In this document: in pieces, positions 24,013-33,035 of the stretch
How positions within the stretch are numbered: the stretch's first letter is position 1
Layout: every line of letters begins with the position of its first letter
NCBI RefSeq assembly: GCF_000308455.1
Contig: NZ_BAFP01000274.1
Coordinates: forward strand, 1-64,000
Source of the DNA: Nocardia abscessus NBRC 100374
Lineage (GTDB): Bacteria > Actinomycetota > Actinomycetes > Mycobacteriales > Mycobacteriaceae
DNA length: 64,000 nucleotides
Direction of reading: 5' to 3'
Made by a program: the position numbers and the translations under genes
The notes under the pieces: model-generated
Told to the model about the DNA's origin: nothing
Seen by the model: only the letters and a program-made list of their open reading frames with translations
Database searches by the model: none

Positions 24013-25914
24013 TCACACCTCATCTTTAGTGGTGTGGGCTGGCCCGAACTGGTGTGGACCGGGCCATTCCTGGCAGATCAGCCTGGTCAGTTCGGCCGAA
24101 CGCTTGGCGATGTCGGCGTCGGTCCATGCGTCGGGGTGGTCGTCGATCAGCTCTTTGTTGAGGACAAGCAAGCTGAACTTGCTCAACAATGAGCGCTTGC
24201 CTTTGCCGGCCTCGCGCCCGGTGGGAGCGATGAGTTGCGCCTCGCTGTCGGTCCAGGGGCGATGGGACAGGGAGCCGTTGAGCTTCTGTGTGACCAGGGT
24301 GAGGTTGCCGAGTGAGTTGATGAGGCGGTCGCGCTCGCGGGCGGCCTCGCCGGTCAGGGGTGGCTGGTGATCCCAGTGCTGCTGCCATTTCTGAGGCATG
24401 ACATGTTCGATTTGCAGCGGGCCGCTGAGGCTGACGGATTCATTGCGTTCGGATCGGAGCCGCTGCTCGATCGCTTCGAGTACGACCCGAAGTCGGCTTT
24501 GTCGAATCGTCCTGTAGATGCGGAGTGTCGGCAGGTATTTGTGCAGCTCATCGTCACTCGGCCACAGTCGTGTCTCTGCGGTCTGCACACTGAGGTAGCC
24601 GAACAGCGCGGTGCCAATTTTGTCCGGAGCGATGCCGTCGAGGATCGCTAGGGCCGAGACCATGAACCGATTGACGTCTTTTGTGGTGTAGCGCAGCAAG
24701 GTCCGGCGCACCACCCAGCTTTCCAACGCACCCAGTGCCAGTTCGACCTGGTTTTCAGGGACCCGGTGGTTCTCGGAAACGATCCACATCAGCAGCGGTG
24801 TCGTGGCCGCGAGCTCGAATTCCTGGATCACCCGCCGGTAAAACCGTCCCGCTGCAGTGTCCGGCGGGCATTCGGCCAGCGTGCGGTAGGTCTCTGCGTC
24901 ACGGATCAACTCGCTCAGCAGTGCTTCGGCCGATTCGGCAGTCTTCATGTGATCGTCGGCGTACTTGATGAATGCCCGGAAGGTGTCGTCGACCAGGATG
25001 TCGTCCCGCGTGCGCATCGTCAGCCAGTACTGCAGGAATGCATCGATACGTGAGCGCAGGTGGCGCCCCTGGGGGACTTCATCGCGCCACCACTCGTCGT
25101 CGAAGTCGGCCCAGAACCGGTCTGGCCAGCTGTCGATGTCGGCATGCAGCCGCTCACCCTGCTGGAAGACCCAGTTCTTGATCAGATCCGCCTTGAGCAG
25201 CGGTGTGCCGCGGTCGTTGAGCGTTTCGAAGATCAGCTGGTCGTCGTCATGCCCGGACAAGTTGATCGCCACGACGAGCAGGCGGGATTGCAGCACGTCG
25301 GTGAGGGCTTCGACGCGCTGCTTCTCAGTCCCAACCGGTTCTGGGTCGCTCTCCTCGTATTCACCCGAGATCCATGCGCGGATCTCGGTGCTGAAAAACT
25401 CGTGCGCGTCAGTGATGCGGTGGTCGGGATACTGCCCGCCGTCGGTCCGGGTAAGGGCGGCGGCGAACGCCTCACGGTCCGAGCGGGACGGCCAGAGCTT
25501 GAACTGCTCTGGCTTGCCTCGAAACCGCTTGGCGGCATTGACCGTCAGCTCCTCGAGGGCCTCGCCCTCGTCGGCGAAACCAAGGTCGGTGAAGGCTTTC
25601 TGAGCGGCATCGAGTAGCAGCTGCAGGGTGGCCGTGCGCTGCTGGCCATCGATGACTGCGTGCCGTGTGACGTCCCCGGAGAGTGGGGGTTTGGACTTGA
25701 AGACGATGGCGCCGAGGAAGTGTCCACCGATCTCCTTCAACGTGTCCTGGTCGCCGTTCGCGTCTACAACCCGCTCAGCGACCCGCCTGACGTCTTGCCA
25801 AAGGGGAGCCCACTGGTCTTCCTCAGACCAAACGTACGGCCGCTGGAAGACCGGGATCTCGTAGTGCACGGCACCGTCGAACAACGCTCGCGGCGCCAGC
25901 GCGTCAGCTTTCAT
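24013..25914 (-). CDS. GmrSD-like type IV restriction protein (DUF262 + DUF1524)
   Basis: This is a 633-residue fusion from ATG 25914, chosen because GAGGGAG lies nine bases upstream. The N-terminal DUF262 domain has HYEIPVFQRPYVWSEED, GHFLGAIVF and the NTPase-like VIDGQQRTATLQLLL. The C-terminal DUF1524 nuclease domain has LQIEHVMPQKW, then SLGNLTLVTQKLN and SLSHRPW, the family's His-Asn metal-binding pattern. Such fusions cleave modified (often glucosylated hydroxymethylcytosine) phage DNA in an NTP-stimulated way. Actual specificity here is unknown. It is the first gene of a three-gene minus-strand group. Confidence 0.88.
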   Translation of the reverse strand: MKADALAPRALFDGAVHYEIPVFQRPYVWSEEDQWAPLWQDVRRVAERVVDANGDQDTLKEIGGHFLGAIVFKSKPPLSGDVTRHAVIDGQQRTATLQLLLDAAQKAFTDLGFADEGEALEELTVNAAKRFRGKPEQFKLWPSRSDREAFAAALTRTDGGQYPDHRITDAHEFFSTEIRAWISGEYEESDPEPVGTEKQRVEALTDVLQSRLLVVAINLSGHDDDQLIFETLNDRGTPLLKADLIKNWVFQQGERLHADIDSWPDRFWADFDDEWWRDEVPQGRHLRSRIDAFLQYWLTMRTRDDILVDDTFRAFIKYADDHMKTAESAEALLSELIRDAETYRTLAECPPDTAAGRFYRRVIQEFELAATTPLLMWIVSENHRVPENQVELALGALESWVVRRTLLRYTTKDVNRFMVSALAILDGIAPDKIGTALFGYLSVQTAETRLWPSDDELHKYLPTLRIYRTIRQSRLRVVLEAIEQRLRSERNESVSLSGPLQIEHVMPQKWQQHWDHQPPLTGEAARERDRLINSLGNLTLVTQKLNGSLSHRPWTDSEAQLIAPTGREAGKGKRSLLSKFSLLVLNKELIDDHPDAWTDADIAKRSAELTRLICQEWPGPHQFGPAHTTKDEV

Positions 25915-26247
25915 CAGGCGAACTCCCTCTAACAATGAACCCCCCATGCAAGCATGCCTAGCATAAGGATTCGGCGATTGAGCCACCCGCATCGTTAGCG
26001 GATGACAAGGGGTTTCGGATGCCCCAGCTCGTTATCGAGGCCTACTACCAACTGCAGGGTGTCGCGAATGCAACTCATGACGGCCGTCCGTCCGAGGCGG
26101 GTATATCGACCCTGAGAAACCGATGCCGGGCAAGTGGTGTTGACGCCTCGAATCGGGTTCGGCTGGCCGGATTGGCAGCTGGGCGGTGTCGGACGCTGTC
26201 TTATGATGCTTGGGCGGTCTGGTCGAGGCCGTGTGAGGGGAGGCGGC
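25915..26247 (+). promoter_or_regulatory. Divergent promoter region, GmrSD operon versus T7SS toxin cassette
   Basis: About 330 bp separates two divergent transcription units. The stretch at 25,930-25,970 (caagcatgcctagcataaggattc) is the most AT-rich and could hold the minus-strand promoter. No clear operator was seen. Confidence 0.3.
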
Positions 26248-26559
26248 ATGTCGGAGTTGCGGGTCGATGTGGGGCAGCTGCGTGAGACGGCGCGGTTCAT
26301 TTCCGAGAAAGCCCAGGTCATCAGGGATCGGGTCGGGAAACTGGACGCGACGGTGGGTCGGGAGTTGTTGATGGATGGTTGGCAGGGGAGTGCGGCGTCT
26401 GCCTACGACGAGTCATGGGTGGAATGGAAGCAGGGTGCCGAGGAGGTCGTCGCGGCCCTCGAGGTGTCGGCGACGAAGCTTCTGGTTGCGGCTGATGAGT
26501 ACGAAGTACGTGATTTCGCTACTCGGGACGCGGTCAACCGTGCTGGCGAGCAGGTGTAG
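26248..26559 (+). CDS. WXG100-family (ESAT-6-like) protein
   Basis: This 103-residue helical hairpin protein has the family's turn motif in LLMDGWQGSAASAYDESW and an even heptad-like pattern on both sides. WXG100 proteins are secreted by type VII secretion systems and often pair with toxins. ATG 26248 has a GAGGGGAGG sequence just upstream. It is followed after 3 bp by a second WXG100-like gene. No ESX core genes lie in the window, so secretion would rely on a system elsewhere. Confidence 0.85.
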   Translation: MSELRVDVGQLRETARFISEKAQVIRDRVGKLDATVGRELLMDGWQGSAASAYDESWVEWKQGAEEVVAALEVSATKLLVAADEYEVRDFATRDAVNRAGEQV

Positions 26560-26562
26560 CTG

Positions 26563-26862
26563 GTGACGGGTGATAACAGCTATCGGGTGAATCTCACGCA
26601 GCTCGATGAAGCGATCGCGACGATGGCTGCGTTCGGTGCCGATGTCGAGCGGTGGCTGCGGGATGTCGATGGCAAAGTCGCTGAACTGCATTTGTCGTGG
26701 TCGAGCCAGGCCGCACAGGCCCAGCGCGATGCGCACGATCGGTGGATGGCCGGTGCCGCGGAGATGCGAGAAAACCTTGAGGAACTGCGTGAGGTGGCTC
26801 GCCGAGCCCACACGAGCTACACCACGGCGGTGCAGACCAATGTCGAGATGTGGCCTCAGTGA
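26563..26862 (+). CDS. Second WXG100-like protein
   Basis: This is a 99-residue helical protein starting at GTG 26563. The canonical Trp-x-Gly turn is replaced by SWSSQAAQAQRD, but length, helicity and position match the family. With the preceding gene it probably forms a heterodimeric chaperone or targeting pair for the large toxin encoded next. Its TGA overlaps the presumed GTG start of that toxin gene. Confidence 0.75.
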   Translation: MTGDNSYRVNLTQLDEAIATMAAFGADVERWLRDVDGKVAELHLSWSSQAAQAQRDAHDRWMAGAAEMRENLEELREVARRAHTSYTTAVQTNVEMWPQ

Positions 26863-28244
26863 CACCGACTGTGCCGATCATTGTTTGCCGGGCGGGGGAA
26901 TACACCTCGGCTGGTGAGGTTTTCGGCCAGGTCTCGGCCGATTGCATGACGACGCACTCCGGATTGTTCACGGTGCTGTCGGCGTATGCGGGGATGGCCG
27001 GTAGCGACAGTGTCGGTACGCAGTGGGCAGCGGGCTACGACGAAGCCGCTCAACTTGCGTTGTCGACCTCGTCGAGCCTGACGACGGCGTGTGGGCAGAC
27101 CAGGGACCTGATCGTTGTCGGGGCCTACAACCATCAGGTCGCCGAAGCGACGGCCAATCTCCGAGCACTGCCGGAGCCGCCGGCACCGTCGTTGTCGGTG
27201 GATCCGTGTCTGCCCGAAACCGCGGCTTCAGCGGCGGGGGATGGGATACCGGAGCCGTTCGGGTGGTCGGTCATCAAGGATCTGGTCGGGTGGGCCTGGC
27301 CCAACGGGCATCAAGACCAGCTGAACGCCGCCAAGGCGGCGTGGCATACGGCGTCGTCGGATTTCCGGACCGTGGCCGGCACGGTGCCGAACGCAGTCGA
27401 TCTGCTGAGGAACCAGCAGTCTCCCGAGATCGAGATCGGGGTACAGACTTGCACTACGCGCCAAGCCGATCTCAACGCGTTGGCCGACTCCTGTCAGGCA
27501 CTGGGTGACGCGTGCGGGGAGTACGCCCACTATCTCGATGATGCTCATTCACGGATCCTCGAAGAACTCAAGGACATCGCGATCGAAACCGTTGCAGCGG
27601 AAGTGATTTTCGCGGCTTTGGCGCCGGTCACGGCGACGGTCTCGGAGTGGGTGGGCAACGCGGCCCTGGTCGTGCGTGTCACCGCCAAAGCCCGGCGCAT
27701 CGCCACGATCATCGGCGAGCTCGCGACGAAGGTCGCCAAGATCGTCACCGACGTGGTCAGACCACTCATCGAACGATTGAAACCGCTGGTCGCCAAGGTT
27801 CGTTCATGGGTTCAGGCGGCTCGGGCCAAGTTCCTCGGTCGCAGCGGCCCCAACGCTCTTTTTTCGCGTGGCGGGGCGTTGACCAATCGTGAGGTCCTGG
27901 AAGGCAATATCGGTTTGCCCAGGAATATGGACACGATCGAGGAATACGCCCGATTGGCCGGTATCGACCTTCGGGGCGCGAAGATCGAGATCCTCGACGA
28001 TGCCGACACTATTTCCTACCTCGACTTCCAAGGCGCGATAGCGAGGACCGACGCCCAGGGCGTCCAGCTGGGACCGGCGGCCTTTCAGGATCCGGAAACA
28101 CTGGTGCGTACGCTGGCGCATGAGAATGTGCATGTCCGTCAATATGCGGAAGGCAAGATCAATTCGATGACACGTGGCCTGGAGGAAGAGGCGTACGCGG
28201 CCGAAGACGCGTTCGTCGATACTTGGAGGAGGAACACCCGATGA
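26859..28244 (+). CDS. Type VII-secreted polymorphic toxin with zincin-like C-terminus
   Basis: This protein has 461 residues from GTG 26859 (GTGA overlap with the previous stop; a start at 26850 is also open). The N-terminal 240 residues are helical and Ala-rich with WXG-like character. A hydrophobic region spans about 245-310. The C-terminal 130 residues form the putative toxin: GLPRNMDTIEEYARLAGIDL, then TLVRTLAHENVHVRQYAEG. HENVH fits the HExxH metal site of zincin metallopeptidases, with a downstream Glu in GLEEEAYAAEDAF as a possible third ligand. It is followed by ATGA-coupled small genes that are good immunity candidates. Confidence 0.75.
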   Translation: MTPTVPIIVCRAGEYTSAGEVFGQVSADCMTTHSGLFTVLSAYAGMAGSDSVGTQWAAGYDEAAQLALSTSSSLTTACGQTRDLIVVGAYNHQVAEATANLRALPEPPAPSLSVDPCLPETAASAAGDGIPEPFGWSVIKDLVGWAWPNGHQDQLNAAKAAWHTASSDFRTVAGTVPNAVDLLRNQQSPEIEIGVQTCTTRQADLNALADSCQALGDACGEYAHYLDDAHSRILEELKDIAIETVAAEVIFAALAPVTATVSEWVGNAALVVRVTAKARRIATIIGELATKVAKIVTDVVRPLIERLKPLVAKVRSWVQAARAKFLGRSGPNALFSRGGALTNREVLEGNIGLPRNMDTIEEYARLAGIDLRGAKIEILDDADTISYLDFQGAIARTDAQGVQLGPAAFQDPETLVRTLAHENVHVRQYAEGKINSMTRGLEEEAYAAEDAFVDTWRRNTR

Positions 28245-28504
28245 CCAACGAGGTTTCACGGATGGTCGTCGAGCGGGTCGATGTTCTCCCGAGCCGTGCT
28301 GGCTGGATGTTCGTCACCGGCGTGCTCTCCGGCGACCCGGTCAACATCGGCGACCAGGTGACTATCCGCAACGGTGACCAAGCGACGCTCACGACCATCA
28401 AATCCATTGAGCTGCACAGTCGGCCAGGCAAGACGACGATCGTGTTGGATGCCGACCTCCGGTCCATCGTCACCGCCGGAACCGTTATCCAACGCCAGGA
28501 ATGA
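28241..28504 (+). CDS. Candidate immunity protein, small beta-barrel
   Basis: This 87-residue protein has an ATG at 28241 that overlaps the toxin stop (ATGA), behind a strong GGAGGAGGA ribosome site. The sequence (SGDPVNIGDQVTIRNGDQ, TTIVLDADLRSIVTAGTVI) resembles the small beta-barrel of translation-factor domain 2. No enzymatic motif was seen. Position directly after a polymorphic toxin, tight coupling and small size make it the leading immunity candidate. This is inference; the family is not recognised. Confidence 0.6.
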   Translation: MTNEVSRMVVERVDVLPSRAGWMFVTGVLSGDPVNIGDQVTIRNGDQATLTTIKSIELHSRPGKTTIVLDADLRSIVTAGTVIQRQE

Positions 28505-28505
28505 C

Positions 28506-28775
28506 ATGATCAACCATCACCGCGTCGAAAGACTCTCCCTGGCGAGCGTCGAACCGACTCTGTTCATGGTCAGCAGGACAGTGCGAGAATTCACCGGCGG
28601 TAACGGGGTTGAGTGGTTGTATGGACAAACGATCCACTGGGACGTTGTGGAAGCACTCGGCTTCCATCGGCCTGGAGTGGATAAGGTCTCGTTCGTCGCG
28701 TCGGCTTCAGTGTTGCGGGCCGCGTCTGGGTTGATCGGTTCGTCTTCGGTCGAGGGCGGTACTCAGTCGTGGTGA
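28506..28775 (+). CDS. Small uncharacterised protein in toxin cassette
   Basis: This is an 89-residue ORF from ATG 28506, one base after the preceding stop, reading MINHHRVERLSLASVEPTLF and then VEWLYGQTIHWDVVEALGFHRP. No known domain. Its stop (TGA 28773-28775) overlaps the GTG start of the next gene, so it is embedded in a coupled operon. It may be a second immunity or accessory protein. Confidence 0.5.
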   Translation: MINHHRVERLSLASVEPTLFMVSRTVREFTGGNGVEWLYGQTIHWDVVEALGFHRPGVDKVSFVASASVLRAASGLIGSSSVEGGTQSW

Positions 28776-29203
28776 CCGATATGCAGGACTGGGAGCGCCA
28801 GCTGAAGGCGGAACTCGCCGAGATTCGCCGCAGTGGTGAGCAACTGGCCAGTGCCGTTTCGGGGGTGCGTGGCCGCGGCGAAGTGCACGGTGTCCTCGTT
28901 GAGATCGACGCCGACGGCGACATCACCAACTTGCAGATCGCCCCCGGCGCCATGCGCTGGAGTAGCAATCAACTCACTACAGCTTTGCTCGACTGCCACC
29001 GCAAGGCGCGCGCCGACGCGAAAACCAAAGTCGACCGCCTGCTGGAAAATACCGACCCCCGCATCCACAACCAGCTCCGGCGCCTGCACACCGAGCTTCC
29101 ATCCGACGATCGCCGTCGAGCACCCTCCGAAGACGAGATCCAAGCCGCCGACGACGCCTACTTCGAACGCAGAAACCGAGACGGCTGGACCAACACCTAC
29201 TGA
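28772..29203 (+). CDS. YbaB/EbfC-like protein of ESX-associated type
   Basis: This protein has about 143 residues. It starts with a coiled helix (WERQLKAELAEIRRSGEQLASAVSGV), followed by beta strands carrying HGVLVEIDADGDITNLQIAPGAM and then a helix, which matches the YbaB/EbfC DNA-binding fold. An acidic, polar tail of about 50 residues follows. Paralogues of this type commonly accompany WXG100 genes in Nocardia-like genomes. GTG 28772 shares bases with the previous stop; GTG 28769 is also possible. Confidence 0.7.
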   Translation: MTDMQDWERQLKAELAEIRRSGEQLASAVSGVRGRGEVHGVLVEIDADGDITNLQIAPGAMRWSSNQLTTALLDCHRKARADAKTKVDRLLENTDPRIHNQLRRLHTELPSDDRRRAPSEDEIQAADDAYFERRNRDGWTNTY

Positions 29204-29289
29204 CCGACCTGTGTGCTTCACCGCAGAGCTTCGCCCGAACAGATCGAGCCAGCTCATGTAGATCGCGCTCCACGACGGCCCACATGCAA

Positions 29290-29450
29290 CTCTCGAATAT
29301 TTCAACCTCAAGATGAACACGCATCGGGTGAGCTTGTTGCGAGTATCCAGTGCGGCGGGGTGGTCGGCTCCGATGTTTCGTACGCGGTCGGCAAGAGTTG
29401 CGACATCACGCCGCAACCCGACCGCTATAGAACTTGAAAGGCCAAGATCT
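29290..29450 (-). pseudogene. TPR-repeat protein remnant
   Basis: The minus strand encodes DVATLADRVRNIGADHPAALDTRNKL. This is one unmistakable kinesin-light-chain-type TPR unit (the usual form is LADRxRVLGPDHPDTLxTRNNLA). It has no start and is flanked by unrelated frames. It is probably the relic of an NB-ARC/TPR-type protein gene. Confidence 0.6.
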
Positions 29451-29625
29451 ATCGTGGGGTCTGCTCCGGGATCGGCACCTTTCTTTACCGGAGGGCTGAG
29501 GACGGGTGTGCTGTGAACGGTGTAACTACCCCTGGCTTGACCCCGTGTACGTCGACTACGCGCGAGAGGAATTCGCGATCTCCGCCTAAGCGGGCACGAG
29601 GGCCTTCTGGTCGACACTGCCACCG

Positions 29626-30507
29626 TTACAGCGCTTCCCATTGCCACGGCCGCGGCACTGCTCCCCGGAGGCATGCAATTCGATGATTTGCCTGCCTCGC
29701 AGCAGTTTTGCTCGCAGAGGCACGTTTAACAGCAAAACCGACCCATCTGAGTTCCTGGATGTCGGCGAAGACGCGGAAGTCTGGCCGGGTCGTGACGTCG
29801 TAGCCACCATAGGCGTCAACAAAGGACAGGTAGTCGGCGTCGGGGATTCTTGTGAAGTCGGTGTAGTCGACTGCGAGTTGAATGAGATCCCATTCCGGTC
29901 GGCCAAGCGACACCTTGTCGAGATCCAGCACCGTCGGAATACCCGATGGCGGCACGACCAGGTTGCCTTGCCAGGCATCACCGTGAATCACCGTGAGCGG
30001 TAGGGGATCCAGCAGCTTGTCATATCGCTTGCGCAGCTCGTCGTGGCGCGTCAGCAGCCACGTTCGGTCATCGTTGTCCACCGTGCCCGCCGCCACCAAC
30101 CGCTCGCGAAGTCCACTGAACGGGTCATATCTCGGCAAGGCGGGAATGGCCGGCGGTGTCAACGAATGGAGTGCTCGTAGTGTGGCTCCGAGCTCGGCGG
30201 GCGTGGCTGGCCGATGGTCCGGGATGAGGCGCCACCAGGTGACGGGTCGGTCGTCGACAACGATCGGCTGAGGTAGCTCCGATGTCGCCTCCACGGTTGG
30301 GATACCAGAACCGTTAAGCCACCGCGACACCCGCAGCTCCCGCTCGGCATCGTTCAGGCTGCTGGGCTTCCCGATCCGCGCGACGATGTCACCGACCCGG
30401 AAAATGGCGTGGGATCCTTCGCGGATCGCCTCTGGCTGATGCAGCTCGAGCCCGGCTTTTCGGGCGGCCTTGGCCAGTACTTCGCTGGATTCCGTCATGG
30501 TAGTCAT
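29626..30507 (-). CDS. Aminoglycoside phosphotransferase (APH)-fold kinase
   Basis: This is a 293-residue small-molecule kinase. It has the Brenner-type catalytic loop VIHGDAWQGNLVV and the metal-binding VLDLDKVSLGRPEWDLI, with a shortened N-lobe containing VGDIVARIGKP. Phosphorylation of an amino sugar, choline-like or similar substrate is plausible; resistance is not implied. I chose ATG 30507 because it overlaps the upstream stop (ATGA, 30504-30507); the frame is open 21 bp further. The upstream partner is the C-terminus of a broken XRE/TPR regulator. Confidence 0.85.
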   Translation of the reverse strand: MTTMTESSEVLAKAARKAGLELHQPEAIREGSHAIFRVGDIVARIGKPSSLNDAERELRVSRWLNGSGIPTVEATSELPQPIVVDDRPVTWWRLIPDHRPATPAELGATLRALHSLTPPAIPALPRYDPFSGLRERLVAAGTVDNDDRTWLLTRHDELRKRYDKLLDPLPLTVIHGDAWQGNLVVPPSGIPTVLDLDKVSLGRPEWDLIQLAVDYTDFTRIPDADYLSFVDAYGGYDVTTRPDFRVFADIQELRWVGFAVKRASASKTAARQANHRIACLRGAVPRPWQWEAL

Positions 30508-30800
30508 AGCGCTGCTCTCACCGCACATCGGCTGGTGATGACCTCGCGCAGTTCCACGACGTCGGTCATTCGCCGGTGACGTGACGAAGCAGCGGCCAAT
30601 CGCTGCAGCTCGTTGTGGATGCGATGGGAATCGAGCTGGCTGGCCTGTGTGGCTGCACGGATTCCAAGGGCGACTGCTTCTTTCGGGTCGCCGAGCTGCA
30701 TGGTCAAGGTTGCCAGTCGGGTGAGCGAGAATGTCTGGGAACGGAGGTATTCCGCGGCTTGAAGCTCGATCGCCCGTTGAATTCTCGGCGCCGGCGGGCG
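30504..30800 (-). pseudogene. XRE/TPR regulator C-terminal remnant
   Basis: The frame 31055-30504 encodes a chimera. Its last 95 or so residues (AAEYLRSQTFSLTRLATLTM, then GDPKEAVALGIRAATQASQL) are the standard TPR tail of actinomycete XRE-family regulators. The DNA-binding half is missing and is replaced by out-of-frame sequence joined to a PIN-domain fragment. The tail remains coupled to the APH-fold gene by an ATGA overlap, as such regulators often are. Confidence 0.6.
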
Positions 30801-30959
30801 TCCCAGGCGAGGTTCTGTTCCTGGGCGATAAAGACGTGGTTGGGTGATGGACGTCGGGGGTGGGGTCGTGTCAGCCGTCAGTGATGCGCTTGCACTTCTT
30901 GACACCTCGGGGCAGTTGGCGAGCGAGGCGGCGGAAGTCGGGTGTGCCCAACCGGCAAC

Positions 30960-31159
30960 GGTTCCCCGTCCGATGCTGGACTTCATCGACGTCTCGATTC
31001 GAGACCGGTCGCGCTCGAACTCGTCGATCAACACCTCCGGAACGAGTAATTCCAATTCCCTTGACGCTTAAGCTCGTACAATGGCCCGATCAACCGTTGA
31101 CCGTCCCGTCGTTTGGCGATGTCCAGCCACGTTGAGGTGTCGATCAGCAAGCGCAACAC
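30960..31159 (-). pseudogene. PIN-domain toxin-like gene fragment, frameshifted
   Basis: From GTG 31159 the minus strand reads MLRLLIDTSTWLDIAKRRDG and GPLYELKRQGN, the N-terminal strand and first catalytic Asp of a PIN-domain ribonuclease. One missing base near 31055 shifts the frame. The next frame continues sensibly as LELLVPEVLIDEFERDRSRI before homology ends near 30960. Only about a third of a PIN domain survives. Confidence 0.65.
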
Positions 31160-31229
31160 TGATTCAACTTCAGAGGAATCTCAAACTAACGCACTTCCTT
31201 GTCACATGCGAAAGATTCGACGAGATACT

Positions 31230-33035
31230 TCAGCCGCTGGGCCTCATCTGCGTTAGCCGAACCCGATTGTTGTTGGGATCCACCACCCACAGGGAATCCC
31301 TATCGTGTGTCCGATTCGACTGCAATCCAGGGGAACTCCTGACACGAACAGACAATCTTTCGAGATCCGGTACCATTAGTGTAATGATGATACCTTCCTG
31401 GCTGAGGGATCGACTGGTCCGCCCATGTGCTACAAAGTGAAGGAACTCGCCGACCTGCATTCTGTCTCCCTCGATATAGCAGGGGAGTCCTAATATATCG
31501 TTATAAAACTCGAACACCTCGGTCAAACTATTAACTGGTAGCTCGATCGAAACCACCGTGCCGTTTGGCGGTCGACTGACATCCTCCTTCAGTTGGAGCT
31601 GTGAAGCGAGTTCTCTCCCACTGTCATCTACAGCTAGATTCTCGGCCTGATCTGCCTCCTGCCAAGCCTTAGTTTGTGTCTTAGATACGCGATCTATGAA
31701 CATTGTCTGTCCGTCTACCGTGCGTATTATGACTCGGGCTACATAATTGGAGGTTTTGGTACGAAGTCTGTGTGCTCCAACCACTTCGAATCTGCGCCCG
31801 TCGGGTATAGCGTACGCCGAAACCGTATCGAAAAGCCTCTTTGCCCAGGCTTTTGTCTGCTTACTGTAGATCGAAATCGAAGACGAGTTAGATACGCGAA
31901 AATTGCGGAGATCCTTCTGGGTAAGAATTTCCGCAATATACATGATGTGATCGCGATCCTGAACTGTATGCGCCAGACCATTTAGCCATCCTGGGCCATG
32001 CAGGGCGCCGAGCAGCGACGTGGTCATAGAAGCAATCGTATCTGTATCGGCGTTTTCTAGGAAGGCAGTTCGCAAGAGTCCGCTCATCGGCCGTGTGGCA
32101 GTTCGTGCGGCGACGTACAGGGCTGCTACAGCGGCAACCGTACCTGCCCCTCCTTCGGGACCAAAGCAGCCTATCTCACTAAGAATCTGCTGATCATTCG
32201 CGATCGCGCCTTGCGACAACCCCCTAAGCGCGATGCGGATCTTTGCTCGTGTCTCTTCGACCACCCGCTTCCATTCGACTTCCGGATCTTGTGATCCGAG
32301 TGAGTGAGTTGCTCGAATATATGAATCGACCCACTCTGTCGGTACGTGCTCAAAGAGAATAATCGGGTCCTGCCATGATTCTTCTTCCAAGACTGATTCC
32401 AGCAACGCCCCGTACTCTAACGTTCCTTGTTGAAGAAGTGCTTTCCGAAGCGCTAGGGCGTGAACGATCGCACCAATAACTGCACGGGGATGCCCATGAG
32501 TAGAGAGGCTGTCGAGTATCACGCGTTTATAGAGTTCTTCTAGCCCTGATCGCGCTGTAACGACTACATGTGGCGCGATCCTCATCGCTGCACCGTTGGC
32601 TCCAGCCTCATAATATTTCAATACCTGAGGCTCGTCTTTTTGTGTGACAACCTGCCAAGGAGCCCTTCCTTCTGCCCAGGCTCTTGAGGCCCTCAGAACG
32701 GCGCCTCCGCCACCACGTTGGTATTCTATCCATTGGGGCAGCTCGACTCGCGTGAGCCAATTGAGCCAATCGTGGCCTCGCAGACAAGCGTGAGCGACGG
32801 CAAGAAGTAGCTGAGTATCATCGCTGTACTCACCAGCGGCAACGGGATCAACATATCGCCCAAACTGAGTCCCGGCATAGCGGGACCAACTTCGGAACTC
32901 AGGACTCGGATTGACTGCTCTAGACGCGTTACCGCCAACGATGTGGCTACGGTTCTCTTGCGGCCAACCTAACGCGTCACCGACAGCACCGCCAAGCAGC
33001 ATACCCGCGACCTTTTGAGTTCCGGCAGCAGTCAT
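31230..33035 (-). CDS. ADP-ribosylglycohydrolase-VOC fusion, candidate DarT antitoxin
   Basis: This is a 601-residue fusion. Residues 1-370 are an ADP-ribosylglycohydrolase (ARH/DraG) domain: GMLLGGAVGDALGWPQE, the metal-binding AGEYSDDTQ (Ser71-Thr74) and NADTDTIASM near 340. Residues 370-490 are an uncharacterised linker. Residues 490-601 form a glyoxalase/VOC-like domain (TVVSIELPVNSLTEVFEFYNDILG, then LWVVDPNNNRVRL). ARH enzymes remove ADP-ribose from targets. Placement directly after a DarT-like transferase with a 4-bp ATGA overlap suggests it reverses that toxin's mark. The VOC part is unusual. DNA here is visibly more AT-rich than its surroundings, indicating recent transfer. Confidence 0.8.
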   Translation of the reverse strand: MTAAGTQKVAGMLLGGAVGDALGWPQENRSHIVGGNASRAVNPSPEFRSWSRYAGTQFGRYVDPVAAGEYSDDTQLLLAVAHACLRGHDWLNWLTRVELPQWIEYQRGGGGAVLRASRAWAEGRAPWQVVTQKDEPQVLKYYEAGANGAAMRIAPHVVVTARSGLEELYKRVILDSLSTHGHPRAVIGAIVHALALRKALLQQGTLEYGALLESVLEEESWQDPIILFEHVPTEWVDSYIRATHSLGSQDPEVEWKRVVEETRAKIRIALRGLSQGAIANDQQILSEIGCFGPEGGAGTVAAVAALYVAARTATRPMSGLLRTAFLENADTDTIASMTTSLLGALHGPGWLNGLAHTVQDRDHIMYIAEILTQKDLRNFRVSNSSSISIYSKQTKAWAKRLFDTVSAYAIPDGRRFEVVGAHRLRTKTSNYVARVIIRTVDGQTMFIDRVSKTQTKAWQEADQAENLAVDDSGRELASQLQLKEDVSRPPNGTVVSIELPVNSLTEVFEFYNDILGLPCYIEGDRMQVGEFLHFVAHGRTSRSLSQEGIIITLMVPDLERLSVRVRSSPGLQSNRTHDRDSLWVVDPNNNRVRLTQMRPSG

